A DNA stretch of 64,000 nt, from positions 144,827-208,826 of the forward strand of contig NZ_SJPO01000003.1 in the NCBI RefSeq assembly GCF_007859935.1. Reading direction: 5' to 3'. Shown here one piece after another: positions 16,965-26,894 of the stretch. The first letter of the stretch is position 1. Every line of letters begins with the position of its first letter. The stretch comes from Posidoniimonas polymericola (lineage in GTDB: Bacteria > Planctomycetota > Planctomycetia > Pirellulales > Lacipirellulaceae). The notes under the pieces were generated by a model. It was not told the origin of the DNA. It made no database searches and saw nothing but the letters and a program-made list of their open reading frames with translations. A program made the translations under genes and the position numbers.

Positions 16965-17459
16965 CTAGGCGATGCTCGGCAGCGGGACGCCGCGCATCTG
17001 GCCCTCGCAGACCAGCGTTGTGCCGACGAAACACTGGAAGCGGAACACGACCATCGCGCCGGGACGGAACCTGGTTCGCTGCGCGACAATTACCAGCCGG
17101 TCGCCCGGCGTCACGGGGCCGCGGAACCGGACGTCGTCCAGCCCGCCGAAACCCAGCGGGCGGTCGCCCACCAGATTGTGGCTGCGGGCGAGGTAGCTGC
17201 ACGCCTGGGCCGAAGCCTCACACATGATTACGCCGGGCATCAGCGGCATGCCGGGCATGTGCCCGCGGACCCAGAAATCGGCTTCCGAGGTGTCCCTGTA
17301 GGCAATCACGACGCCGGCCTCCGCGTCATCGCGCACGACGGCGGTCAGCTGCTCCATCTCGAAGCGTTGGGGATTGAACTCCCGGATCGCTTCGAGATCG
17401 GCGCTGATCGTATCGCAGTCGATCGTTGCCGGATCGACTATCAGGTCCTTGCTAGACAC
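16965..17459 (-). CDS. FabZ-like 3-hydroxyacyl-ACP dehydratase
   Basis: 164 residues with a GTG start preceded by GGAG. The hot-dog fold active-site segment RGHMPGMPLMPGVIMCEA has the catalytic His and, further along, the Glu of EASAQ, as in FabZ. The rest (FGGLDDVRFRGPVTPGDRL) also fits. The predicted activity is dehydration of 3-hydroxyacyl-ACP in fatty-acid elongation or a dedicated acyl pathway. The N-terminal 45 residues are longer than in standard FabZ, so a specialised paralogue is likely. It is not beside other fab genes. Confidence 0.85.
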   Translation of the reverse strand: MSSKDLIVDPATIDCDTISADLEAIREFNPQRFEMEQLTAVVRDDAEAGVVIAYRDTSEADFWVRGHMPGMPLMPGVIMCEASAQACSYLARSHNLVGDRPLGFGGLDDVRFRGPVTPGDRLVIVAQRTRFRPGAMVVFRFQCFVGTTLVCEGQMRGVPLPSIA

Positions 17460-17516
17460 CGCGTTGGCTCCGCTTACGCTCGCTCACAGAAACGAACCTC
17501 AAACCGCAGCGGCGGC

Positions 17517-17615
17517 TTAGGTCTTCACCTTCTGGCGACGTTCCTTGCGAGGACGGCTGCAAGCGGGACGCTTGCCGTGGTTGGCTTTCTTCACTTTGCG
17601 ACCAGGTTTGGCCAT
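17517..17615 (-). CDS. 32-residue highly basic small protein
   Basis: The frame runs from ATG at 17615 to TAA at 17517 and encodes 32 residues, about half Lys or Arg, beginning MAKPGRKVKKANHGKRP and ending QKVKT. GCGGAG lies at normal spacing upstream of the ATG. The composition and size resemble small ribosome-associated or nucleic-acid-binding proteins (bTHX or AURKAIP1/COX24-like), but no family is confirmed. It is the first gene of the minus-strand run that leads into the FabZ-like gene. It is below the size cut-off of usual gene callers. Confidence 0.7.
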   Translation of the reverse strand: MAKPGRKVKKANHGKRPACSRPRKERRQKVKT

Positions 17616-17859
17616 GACAGACTCCGCGTGAATTCGAGGCTCCGCCAGACCCTGCGAAGGGTTGGCGGCTAGAACAAGCCCCACATTCTAGCAGTGTCCG
17701 CCAAGCAGGGGAACCCAGGGTTCCGGCCGTTATCCGGGCGGGACGGCCCCGCCCGGCTGGCTCGGCAGCCCGACCAGGGCTGATCTTGCCCCAGTTCCGG
17801 CAACCGGCAAGAGTGTTCCCGACGCCGGTGCATTTCCACCTCCTCAAACGAGTCCTACC

Positions 17860-18882
17860 ATGGTTGCACGAGCCCTGGTCGCGGTCCTGCTTACAGGCAC
17901 GCTGCCCGCGATGGCCGAGAAGCCCCCTCAACCGTTTGGGGCCGAGCGGCTCGCGTCCTTCCAAACCGACGTCATGTCCTTCCGACCCCCCACGCTAGGC
18001 GGCAGGCAGTTCTGGGCCGACCAGCTTGTGCTGCACGACTGGCGGATCCAGCAGAACGTCTTCACCGGCCACAGTCGGCTGCTCGACCCCAGCGACCGCC
18101 GCGTCGCCTCCGGCGGCTACGACGAGTGCCGCGACCGGTTCGAAACTATTCAGGCAGAGCAGCAGATTCCGTCCCTCAAGCCGCGGACGGTCGTCCTGCT
18201 GCACGGGCTGTGGCGCTCGCGCGGCGCTATGAGGCCCCTCCAGGAGCACCTCAGCCAGAACGACGCCTGGTCCGTCATCTCGGTCGAGTACCCCAGCACC
18301 CGCGCCACGGTCGGCGAGCACGCCGCGGTGCTCAAGCGGGTCGTCGACAACCTTGAGGGCGTCGATCAGATCGATTTCGTCTGCCACAGCCTCGGCAACC
18401 TGGTGGTCCGCCGCTGGCTGCACGACTACTACCTGCCCGCGTGCGAGGCGCTGCCCGCCGACGGAGGATCGGGCCCGCCGCGGCTCGGCCGGATGGTGAT
18501 GCTCGGCCCGCCGAATAACCGCCCCGAGCTGGCCGGCTGGGTCGTGCCGCTCGACGTCACCGGCCAGGTCTACGGGCCTTCGGGTCGGCAGCTGAACGAC
18601 AAGTGGGATGAGCTGGCGCCGACGCTCACGGTCCCGCCGTGCGAGTTCGGCATCCTGGCGGGGGGGAACGCGAAGAGCGGCCGCAACCCGCTGATCCCCG
18701 GCGACGACGACCTGGTCGTCACGGTCGACAACACCCGCCTGGCGGGCGCCGCCGACTTCCGCGTCGTGCCGGCGATTCACACGCTGCTTATGGGCCACCC
18801 GGACGTGCAGGCGATGACCGAGCGGTTCCTGCTCGAGGGGAGCTTCGAGGGCAGCGGTCAGCGGCAGCCGATCGCCGAGTAG
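17860..18882 (+). CDS. Exported alpha/beta hydrolase, lipase-like
   Basis: 340 residues with a signal peptide (VARALVAVLLTGTLPAMA). The oxyanion-hole motif is VVLLHGLWRSRG, the nucleophile elbow is VCHSLGN (Ser in a CxSxG variant of GxSxG), a candidate acid is in GDDDLVV, and the catalytic His is in AIHTLLM. These place it with PGAP1/lipase-class serine hydrolases of the alpha/beta fold. A periplasmic or outer-membrane lipid or ester substrate is likely. The flanking genes read the same way but are probably separate units. Confidence 0.85.
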   Translation: MVARALVAVLLTGTLPAMAEKPPQPFGAERLASFQTDVMSFRPPTLGGRQFWADQLVLHDWRIQQNVFTGHSRLLDPSDRRVASGGYDECRDRFETIQAEQQIPSLKPRTVVLLHGLWRSRGAMRPLQEHLSQNDAWSVISVEYPSTRATVGEHAAVLKRVVDNLEGVDQIDFVCHSLGNLVVRRWLHDYYLPACEALPADGGSGPPRLGRMVMLGPPNNRPELAGWVVPLDVTGQVYGPSGRQLNDKWDELAPTLTVPPCEFGILAGGNAKSGRNPLIPGDDDLVVTVDNTRLAGAADFRVVPAIHTLLMGHPDVQAMTERFLLEGSFEGSGQRQPIAE

Positions 18883-19005
18883 CCGCGCGTGGGTCCTAAG
18901 CTAGGTTCTACGCGGTTCTCGCGATACCTCACCGAGGCTCGGGCGTTTAAGTCTTCTGCGCGTGCTGTACGGGTCACCCCCTCACTCATCCCCCTCGGAG
19001 CCGCC

Positions 19006-20331
19006 ATGAAACGCCTCGCTGCTGTCTGCTCTCTGTCGTTGGCATCGCTAGCCTATTCCTCGGCGGTCGCCCAAGACTGGCCGCAGTGGCGGGGCGCCAA
19101 CCGCGACGCCAAAGCGACCGGATTCGAGGCCCCCAGCGAGTGGCCCGCCGAGCTCGAGCAGCGGTGGAAGGTGACCGTGGGGGACGGAGTCGCCACGCCG
19201 TCGCTGGTGGGCGAGCGGTTGTACGTCTACGCCCGCGAGGGGGGCGACGAGGTGCTCCGCTGCCTGGACGCCAGCACCGGGGACGAGCAGTGGCGCGACG
19301 CGCTGCCGGCCGCGGGGGTAGGCGGCCCGGCGTCTGGCTTCGCCGGCCCGCGGTGCTCGCCAGTGATCAGCGGCGGCAAAGTTGTGATCATGGGCGTCGA
19401 GGGCGTTATCAGCTGCCTCGACGCGGCTTCGGGCGAGCTGCTCTGGCGGAACGACGACTACCGCGGCGAGGTGCCGCGGTTCGCTACGTCGAGTTCGCCG
19501 CTGGTCACCGCCGGCGTCTGCATCGCGCAGGTTGGCAGCAGTGACCAGGGCGGCATGGTGGCGTTCGACCTAGCGACCGGCGAAAAACGCTGGGAGTGGG
19601 ACGGCGATGGCCCGTCGTACGCCTCGCCGGTGCTAATGGACATCGCTGGCCAAGAAGTCGTCATCGCCCCGACCAGCCGCAACCTGGTGGCAATCGACGC
19701 GGACAGCGGCGAGCTGCTGCGAGAGGTTCCCTACGAGCAAGGACGCTACAACGCCGCTACTCCGGTCATCGTCGACCAGCTGGTGATCTACGCCGGCCCG
19801 ACCCGCGGCACAACCGCCGAGCGGGTGACCAAGTCCGGCGACGAGCTCACCGCCGAGCCCGTCTGGAAGAACACCGACAACTCGCTGCAGTTCAACTCGC
19901 CCGTGCTGAAGGACGGCATGCTCTACGGCCTGTCGAACCTCGGCAGCCTGTTCTGCGTCGACGCCGAGTCCGGTGACACCGCCTGGACCGCGCCGCTCGC
20001 GAAGCCAACCGAGCCGTCCGCGCAACCAGAGGCCCAGCCAGCAGCTCAGCAACCAGAGCAGCCGGCCGAGGGCGAGCGTGGCAGTCGGCGGGGCCGCCGC
20101 GGTCGGCGGGGAGGGGGAGGCGGCTACGGCTCTGTGGTCGACGCCGGAAGCGTGCTGTTTGCCCTCAGCCCTGCCAAGGAGCTTGTGGTTTTCAATCCCA
20201 ACGCCGAGGCGTTCCAGGAGGTCGCCCGCTACAAGGTCGCCGACTCGGACACCTACGCCTACCCGGTGATCGCCGGCAACCGCGTCTACATCAAGGACGC
20301 CGACTCGGTGATCTTGTGGGTGATCGAGTAG
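19006..20331 (+). CDS. Exported PQQ-like beta-propeller protein with an Arg/Gly-rich insert
   Basis: 441 residues: signal peptide (cleavage near SAVAQD), then repeated blades with the DASTGDEQWR / DAASGELLWR / DLATGEKRWEW / DADSGELLR motif of PQQ/BamB-like propellers, and an opening DWPQWRGANRD seen in many planctomycete family members. Between blades (about 20020-20130) is a Pro/Gln/Glu then Arg/Gly-rich low-complexity insert. PQQ-binding residues cannot be confirmed, so a scaffold role is as likely as an enzyme role. The start at 19006 follows CGGAG; the frame upstream lacks coding character. Confidence 0.9.
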   Translation: MKRLAAVCSLSLASLAYSSAVAQDWPQWRGANRDAKATGFEAPSEWPAELEQRWKVTVGDGVATPSLVGERLYVYAREGGDEVLRCLDASTGDEQWRDALPAAGVGGPASGFAGPRCSPVISGGKVVIMGVEGVISCLDAASGELLWRNDDYRGEVPRFATSSSPLVTAGVCIAQVGSSDQGGMVAFDLATGEKRWEWDGDGPSYASPVLMDIAGQEVVIAPTSRNLVAIDADSGELLREVPYEQGRYNAATPVIVDQLVIYAGPTRGTTAERVTKSGDELTAEPVWKNTDNSLQFNSPVLKDGMLYGLSNLGSLFCVDAESGDTAWTAPLAKPTEPSAQPEAQPAAQQPEQPAEGERGSRRGRRGRRGGGGGYGSVVDAGSVLFALSPAKELVVFNPNAEAFQEVARYKVADSDTYAYPVIAGNRVYIKDADSVILWVIE

Positions 20332-20496
20332 CGGTCGGAGCCTGTCAATCACGCGCCAGCCTGGTTGGACCGCGATCGATTCTGCAGGGCGCCGAACGCT
20401 CGTGGAGTCGGATACCGCTCCCGTAGGCGATTGGAACGGGCCGTGCACACCGGCAGGTGATCGATCTATCACGACCACCAGCCCAGGAGGCACGCG

Positions 20497-21513
20497 ATGC
20501 CCACTCCGTCCGACCGCCGCGGATTCCTCAAGTCGACCCTCGCCAGCGGCGCGCTCGCCGCGATGTCGGGTGAAGCGATCGCTGCCCAACAAGACTCCAG
20601 CGATGGCGTCCCGACGCGGCCGCTCGGTGACAGCGGCGCCCGCGTGTCGATCGTCGCACTCGGCGGGCACCACATCGGCCAGGTCGCGAAGAAGGACGGC
20701 GAGGCCGCGGCGATCCGGCTGATGCACCAGGCCATCGACCAGGGCGTCACATTCTTCGACAACTGCTGGGACTACCACGAGGGCTACAGCGAAGAAATCA
20801 TGGGCAAGGCCATCAAGGACCGCCGCGACAAGGTGTTCCTGATGACCAAGGTCTGCGACCGCGACTACGACGGCGCGAAGAAGATGCTCGACCAGAGCCT
20901 CCGCCGGCTGCAGACCGACTACCTCGACCTCTGGCAGTTCCACGAGATGGTCTACGACAACGACCCCGACTGGGTGTTCGAGAAGGACGGCATCCGCGCG
21001 GCCCGCGAGGCGAAAGAGGCCGGTCGGGTCAAGCACATCGGCTTCACCGGGCACAAGGACCCAAGCATCCACCTCAAGATGCTGGGCAAGCCGCACGACT
21101 GGGACTCGGCGCAGATGCCCAACAACCTGTGCGACTACTTCTTCCGCAGCTTCGTCCACAACGTCGTGCCGCAGTGCCGTCAGCAGGGAGTCGGCGTGAT
21201 CGGCATGAAGGGCATGGGGGGCGGCAGAGGAAATCTTTTGCAGTCCGGCCTTGCGACGCCGCAGGAGTGCCTCCGTTACTGCCTGTCGCAGCCGGTCAGC
21301 TCGCACGTGGTGGGCATGATGAACGAACGCGACTTGATGGAGGCGGTCGAGGTCGCCCGCGGCTTTACGCCGCTCAGCCAAGAGGAACTATGGGAGCTCC
21401 TCGCCAAGGTGCGCGACGCCTCGGCCGACGGCCGCCACGAGCTGTTCAAGACCAGCAAAAACTTCGACGGCCCGTACCACCGCGAGCAGCACGGGTTTGC
21501 GGTCGAGGGGTGA
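20497..21513 (+). CDS. Tat-exported aldo/keto reductase
   Basis: 338 residues. The N-terminus carries a twin-arginine signal (RRGFLKS followed by a hydrophobic stretch to AIAAQ), so the protein is folded with cofactor and exported. The aldo/keto reductase barrel follows: TRPLGDSGARVS, catalytic Asp and Tyr in FFDNCWDYHEGYSE, Lys in FLMTK, and His in LWQFHE. Late in the chain, GVIGMKGMGGG and CLSQPVSSHVVGM fit the family. AGGAGG precedes the ATG at ideal spacing. An NADPH-dependent carbonyl reduction in the periplasm is predicted; the substrate is unknown. Confidence 0.92.
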   Translation: MPTPSDRRGFLKSTLASGALAAMSGEAIAAQQDSSDGVPTRPLGDSGARVSIVALGGHHIGQVAKKDGEAAAIRLMHQAIDQGVTFFDNCWDYHEGYSEEIMGKAIKDRRDKVFLMTKVCDRDYDGAKKMLDQSLRRLQTDYLDLWQFHEMVYDNDPDWVFEKDGIRAAREAKEAGRVKHIGFTGHKDPSIHLKMLGKPHDWDSAQMPNNLCDYFFRSFVHNVVPQCRQQGVGVIGMKGMGGGRGNLLQSGLATPQECLRYCLSQPVSSHVVGMMNERDLMEAVEVARGFTPLSQEELWELLAKVRDASADGRHELFKTSKNFDGPYHREQHGFAVEG

Positions 21514-21515
21514 CC

Positions 21516-22439
21516 TCACGGGTTGGCAGTATCGTCGGCGGCGGGCGGCCAAAGATCTACCGTGCGAAGATGCTCGGCCACGAAGCGGACCACCGTCTGG
21601 CGATACCGCTCCGGCGCCCACTTGGCGTAGTTCTGGTGCCCGAGTCCCTCGAACCAGACCAGCTCCTTCGGTTCGTTGGCCGCCGCGAAAAGCCGGCGAG
21701 TGTCCTCGGGGGTTGTCTGTGCGTCGGTCGCGCCCCCCACGATCATCACTGGGCACGTCAGATGAGCCACGGCGTCGACAGGACGCAGGTCCTCGCAGCG
21801 GATGCCGGTCCGCGGCTCGAGCTGCACCAGCAATGCCCACGACGCCAGCGGGCCAAACCAACCTAGGCGTTCACGGGTGCGGTTGCCGACCGCGGCCTCG
21901 ATCGTAGGGAACACAGCCTCCAGCACGACCGCATCGACGCCCCGCAGGTCGGCCAACGCCGCGGCTGCGCCTCCCAGCGAGTAGCCCACCACCGCAAGCG
22001 GTTCGCCTGGGCAGCGTTCTCTGGCCAGGGCAATCGCGGCCTCGACGTCGTGGCGTTCGGTGTGTCCCAGCCCGACCTGCCCGCCGGAGCTCTCGCCGTG
22101 GCAGCGGTGGTCGAACAGCACGCTCGAGAGCCCGGCCTCGGCGAACAGCCGGGCCCTCGCCAGGGAAGAGCCGCGGTGGGTGTGGATGCCGTGGGCAATC
22201 ACCACGACGCCGCGGCCCGGGTCGCCCTGGCGGAACCAGCCGGCGAGTTGATCGCCTGCAACCGTGCCGAACGAGACCTCCTCCACGGAAAAGTCTGCAG
22301 GCCTCGGCACTATTTGGTGGTGCGGCGCCAGCAGTCGGCCCGCCGCCAGCCAAGCGACTCCGGCTGCAACGACGCACGCCAACGCCGCCGCCCAGGCGGT
22401 CCGGCGGAGAAAACTTCTGCTTGGTCGCCAAAGCCGCAT
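21516..22439 (-). CDS. Membrane-anchored alpha/beta hydrolase
   Basis: 307 residues. One N-terminal membrane helix (WAAALACVVAAGVAWLAA) anchors a hydrolase domain: VVIAHGIHTHRG, nucleophile elbow VVGYSLGGAAA, acid in VGGATDAQTT, and His in EGLGHQNY. The architecture matches the BEM46/YqkD group of serine hydrolases with an inner-membrane anchor and the catalytic part outside the cytoplasm. It converges with the aldo/keto reductase gene, whose stop is only two bases away. Confidence 0.87.
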   Translation of the reverse strand: MRLWRPSRSFLRRTAWAAALACVVAAGVAWLAAGRLLAPHHQIVPRPADFSVEEVSFGTVAGDQLAGWFRQGDPGRGVVVIAHGIHTHRGSSLARARLFAEAGLSSVLFDHRCHGESSGGQVGLGHTERHDVEAAIALARERCPGEPLAVVGYSLGGAAAALADLRGVDAVVLEAVFPTIEAAVGNRTRERLGWFGPLASWALLVQLEPRTGIRCEDLRPVDAVAHLTCPVMIVGGATDAQTTPEDTRRLFAAANEPKELVWFEGLGHQNYAKWAPERYRQTVVRFVAEHLRTVDLWPPAADDTANP

Positions 22440-22538
22440 GCCGCGCTCATGGAGGGGTGATCCCTTGAGTAAGGTATTTGGCAGCAGGAGGTTCGGTTCG
22501 GCGATTCGGCTTTCAACCGTCCCTGGCGTTCCTCGTCG

Positions 22539-23543
22539 CTACTCGCCCTTGTCGACAACCGCCTTGAAGGTCCGCGTCAGGGGTCGGCCGTTCATCGGGT
22601 CGATCGAGGTCGCGACGCCGATCACGACGTCGCCGGGCTCTACCGCGTAGTAGTCGAGGGCGTCATTCGCGTACTGCAGCGGCGCAACTTTGTTCAGGGA
22701 CTTCCCGCCGTTCTTCCATTCTTCGAGAGAATCGAGGTCGATGGCCTCGAAGACTTCCTCGGGTGTCTTCCCCTCGCTCTCTAGCACCAGCAGCCAGTCC
22801 GACTCGACCGACGAACTCTGGCGGCGGCCGTACATGCGGTTGCCGTACCCCAACGCGACCCTGTCGGCGATCTGCACCAGGCCGAGCCACTGCGATCGTC
22901 GGTCCATCACCTGGGGGGCGCCGTTGCTGAGCGTGACGGTTTCTTCCCCGCTTACGCTGTTGGGCTGCTGGTCGCTCACGCCGTTCCACTCTACGCGGAG
23001 CCGCGCCGTTCGGGCGGTGAAGAGCGTGATCGTGACCTCCGCGTCGCGACCGGCCTCGAGGCTCGCCACCTTGTAGGTTCCGCGGTACCCGTTGGCGTTG
23101 ACCTGCGCCGTGTACCGCCCGGGGTACGCCTGGAACGCGGCCAGGCCGTCGGCGTCGGTAGATTCGCTGCTGCTAGAGCGGGGGTTGCCCGAGTAGCGTC
23201 GCAGCGACACCGAGGCGCCCACAATCGGCGACCCCTCTGCGTCGACAACCTTCACCGCGAATTCTTGCTTGTCCTTCTTCTCAAAACGCACCGCGGTGAT
23301 CACGCCCGCGTCCCGCGCCCGCCAGGCCGCGTCGTCGAACTGGTGTTCGGACGGCTTGAGGTGTTCGCCCTGGAACAGAAGCTTGCACGGGTAGTGGGAG
23401 GTGTTGCTGGTGGTGTAGCTGAACAGGTAGTAGCCGCGGTCGAACGCCTCGAGCTCCTCGTTGCTCCCGCTCACCGAGACCCTGAAGTCGTCCCGCGGCA
23501 CGGCGACGCCGTCCCGGTCCGCGACGCGGAAGTAGACGTACAT
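22539..23543 (-). CDS. C-terminal part of an exported protein split by an in-frame TAG (Cna B/CarboxypepD_reg-like)
   Basis: 334 residues from the first Met, but the frame is already open from 23645. It has a beta-sandwich carboxypeptidase-regulatory-like domain (EFAVKVVDAEGSPIVGASVSL ... GLAAFQAYPGRYTAQV) with flanking beta-rich regions and a C-terminal EPGDVVIGVATSIDP segment. It has no signal peptide of its own. The upstream 171-residue frame ends at a TAG in the same frame, and the 34 codons between TAG and this Met read as protein (LELEELPKELVKRIDAI). The likely history is one CAG-to-TAG change in a single ~540-residue gene. Confidence 0.7.
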   Translation of the reverse strand: MYVYFRVADRDGVAVPRDDFRVSVSGSNEELEAFDRGYYLFSYTTSNTSHYPCKLLFQGEHLKPSEHQFDDAAWRARDAGVITAVRFEKKDKQEFAVKVVDAEGSPIVGASVSLRRYSGNPRSSSSESTDADGLAAFQAYPGRYTAQVNANGYRGTYKVASLEAGRDAEVTITLFTARTARLRVEWNGVSDQQPNSVSGEETVTLSNGAPQVMDRRSQWLGLVQIADRVALGYGNRMYGRRQSSSVESDWLLVLESEGKTPEEVFEAIDLDSLEEWKNGGKSLNKVAPLQYANDALDYYAVEPGDVVIGVATSIDPMNGRPLTRTFKAVVDKGE

Positions 23544-23645
23544 CGACCGCTCGCGCCGGCTGCCGCCGCTGGTGGGTGGCGTGGCAGAATTGATCGCGTC
23601 GATGCGTTTGACCAGTTCCTTCGGCAGTTCTTCCAGTTCCAGCCG

Positions 23646-24161
23646 CTACTGCAGCCGTTCGTCGAGATCCTGTGAGAACGCCGGATAGGCACGGGCGATG
23701 CTCTTGCCGTGCCGCTTCATGACTTCGTTGGCGGTCCCGCCGTGCCCGCTGGCGATCAGCTCGCTGGCGTACCAGTAGGCGACCCGCGGGTCGTCCGGCG
23801 AGATCTGATAGGCCTCGGTCAGCAGGCCGAGTGCCGAGCCGGCGGCCTGCAGCTTTGCCTCGAGCGCCCGGACCAGCAGCTCGGTCCCCCTGTCGGCGGG
23901 CGCTTCGGCCGGCGCGTTGGCGAGGCCGAGGGCCTGCTGGCCGGAGGCGCCGGAGTGGATCGACGCGACCGACGTGAACGGCGTCCGCAGCACCGACTCG
24001 CCGACCGTCACCACGACGTCCTCGCCGTCCATGGTCGCGACGCCCTGCAGCGTGGCGCCGGACCGGAGGGTGATGATCTCTTCTGCCGCAGTGGGCGCCG
24101 TGAGGACCGCGGTGGAAAGGAGCAGGCAAGCGACAACAGAACGCAGCGAATCAAATTTCAT
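23646..24161 (-). CDS. N-terminal part of the TAG-split exported protein
   Basis: 171 residues from the ATG at 24161. A signal peptide (VVACLLLSTAVLTAPTAAEE) is followed by a short barrel-like segment (IITLRSGATLQGVATMDGED) and a helical region with a tetratricopeptide-like feel (ALGLLTEAYQISPDDPRVAYWYASEL). It ends ERLQ and then TAG; the frame continues without break into the domain at 22539-23543. If the TAG is read as a true stop, only this exported fragment is made. A TTG six codons upstream is an alternative start. Confidence 0.7.
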   Translation of the reverse strand: MKFDSLRSVVACLLLSTAVLTAPTAAEEIITLRSGATLQGVATMDGEDVVVTVGESVLRTPFTSVASIHSGASGQQALGLANAPAEAPADRGTELLVRALEAKLQAAGSALGLLTEAYQISPDDPRVAYWYASELIASGHGGTANEVMKRHGKSIARAYPAFSQDLDERLQ

Positions 24162-24263
24162 CGTGATGGGGTCCGCCAAGGTAGTTAGAGTGCCGACCCC
24201 TCCAGTCTCGGCAACGGCCAGCCGCGGGTCAACGTCGCGGGGAAGAAGGCGTGGCGTTTGACG

Positions 24264-24295
24264 AAAAAAGCCCCGGGCGATCTCGCCCGGGGCTT
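24264..24295 (-). terminator. Intrinsic terminator of eno
   Basis: A 13 bp GC-rich stem (AAGCCCCGGGCGA facing TCGCCCGGGGCTT) is followed on the minus strand by a run of T. It lies about 50 bases past the enolase stop. Confidence 0.9.
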
Positions 24296-24343
24296 AGTGC
24301 TTTTCTGGTTAAGAAGCGTAGCGGGTCTTCTTCGGCAGCCGCG

Positions 24344-25696
<1,353 letters not shown>

Positions 25697-25842
25697 TTAG
25701 GGCGTTTGGCCCGGCTGTCGAGCGGGTAAGCGAGAGGCCGTTGCGCGGGGGCGAGAAACACCGTCCTCCCACGAGAAACCGCCCGCGGGGCCATCGGTCC
25801 CGCGGGCGGCTGGGGTGCTGGAGTTGTTCGAGGGTTGCGGCG

Positions 25843-26283
25843 TTACGCCTGGGCGGTAGCCGTCGGCCAAGCGAAGCTGGCGTCGACCATCTCGCCGTCG
25901 GTGATCGTGCCGCCCGTGAGCGTCCCCGCGGCGGCCTGGATGCAGAGGAAGCAGAGGTCGGCCTCGTCGCCGGCCTTGATCGACCGCACGCCCGCTGGGG
26001 CCACGCGGAGGACGGTCCCCTCGCTGAGCGGAAACAGCTGGCCGTCGGCGTAGAACTCGCCGCTGCCGGAGACCACCACGTACAGCTCCTCGTTCTGCTG
26101 GTGGCGGTGGGTGAACGGGTACGCGGCGCCGGCCGGCAGCTTGTTGAGCGACATCTCGCAGCCGGTCGCCCCGAGGGCCTCCTTCACGAACAGCTTGCCC
26201 GGCGCCTTGGTGGGGCCGTGCTCGAACACGTGCTGGTGGAGGTCTTGCCAGGGGCCGGCGTTGAGGACGGTCGTGTTCGCCAT
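25843..26283 (-). CDS. Cupin-domain protein divergent from an HxlR regulator
   Basis: 146 residues from MANTTVLNAG. A single cupin barrel: the first metal motif reads THRHQQNEELYVVVSGSGEFY (His-x-His and Glu) and the second lies around the GTVLRVAPAG segment, where the usual His is not obvious. It could be a small dioxygenase, isomerase or sensor. It is transcribed away from an HxlR-type regulator with two matching palindromic operators in the shared 124 bp promoter region, so it is probably the regulator's target and may detoxify or bind its effector. Confidence 0.85.
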   Translation of the reverse strand: MANTTVLNAGPWQDLHQHVFEHGPTKAPGKLFVKEALGATGCEMSLNKLPAGAAYPFTHRHQQNEELYVVVSGSGEFYADGQLFPLSEGTVLRVAPAGVRSIKAGDEADLCFLCIQAAAGTLTGGTITDGEMVDASFAWPTATAQA

Positions 26284-26307
26284 GCGCTTTTCTTCGATTG
26301 GGGTGTG

Positions 26308-26348
26308 CTTGCAAATTGCAAGTGCTCGGATTGCTTGCATTATGCAAG
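26308..26348. promoter_or_regulatory. Two palindromic operators between the cupin and hxlR-type genes
   Basis: CTTGCAAATTGCAAG (26308-26322) and CTTGCATTATGCAAG (26334-26348) are 15 bp palindromes with the same half-site CTTGCA. Their centres are 26 bp apart, in the divergent promoter region. Such paired inverted sites are expected for a dimeric HxlR-family regulator controlling itself and the cupin gene. Confidence 0.75.
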
Positions 26349-26407
26349 TGCGCGTGCTACTGTCAAGAAAGATTCACACGCCTCCCCAGAAGCCCCCAGC
26401 GGACCTC

Positions 26408-26743
26408 ATGAAGCCCCGCCGTTCGGTCTGCCCGGTCGCCTGCACGCTCGACATCCTGGGCGACAAGTGGACGCTGCTGGTGGTGCGCGACATGCTGCTC
26501 GGCAACACCATGTTCAAAGAGTTCATGGCCTCGCCCGAGGGGATCGCCACGAACATCCTCTCCGACCGCCTGCAGCGTCTGGTAGAGTGCGGCATCGCCG
26601 AGCGGTTCACCCCCGAGGATTCCAACGGCAAGGACGCGTACCGCCTGACGCCCAAGGGCAAGGACCTCCGCCCGGTGATCCTCGCGATGCTGAAGTGGGG
26701 GGAGAAGCACGTGGAAGGGAGCGAGGCGCGGCTCAAGAAGTAA
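26408..26743 (+). CDS. HxlR-family winged-helix transcriptional regulator
   Basis: 111 residues. The N-terminus carries CPVACTLDILGDKWTLLVVRDML, the HxlR hallmark, with two Cys that in relatives can sense reactive electrophiles or oxidants. The recognition region IATNILSDRLQRLVECGI and the wing AYRLTPKGKDL follow. It is a dimeric DNA-binding protein. The two palindromes at 26308-26348 are the likely binding sites, giving autoregulation and control of the divergent cupin gene. Confidence 0.9.
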   Translation: MKPRRSVCPVACTLDILGDKWTLLVVRDMLLGNTMFKEFMASPEGIATNILSDRLQRLVECGIAERFTPEDSNGKDAYRLTPKGKDLRPVILAMLKWGEKHVEGSEARLKK

Positions 26744-26894
26744 AGGGGGGCGGCAAAAACCACGCCCTCTTGCAATTGCTGGACGATTCCACCTGAGGCG
26801 CCTAGTTTTAGTATCCTTGCCCAACCCGGCGCCGATTGAGTTTCGCCTGTCCGTTGGAAGTTCAGATCAGCGTCTATGACCTAAGGGGTGATTC

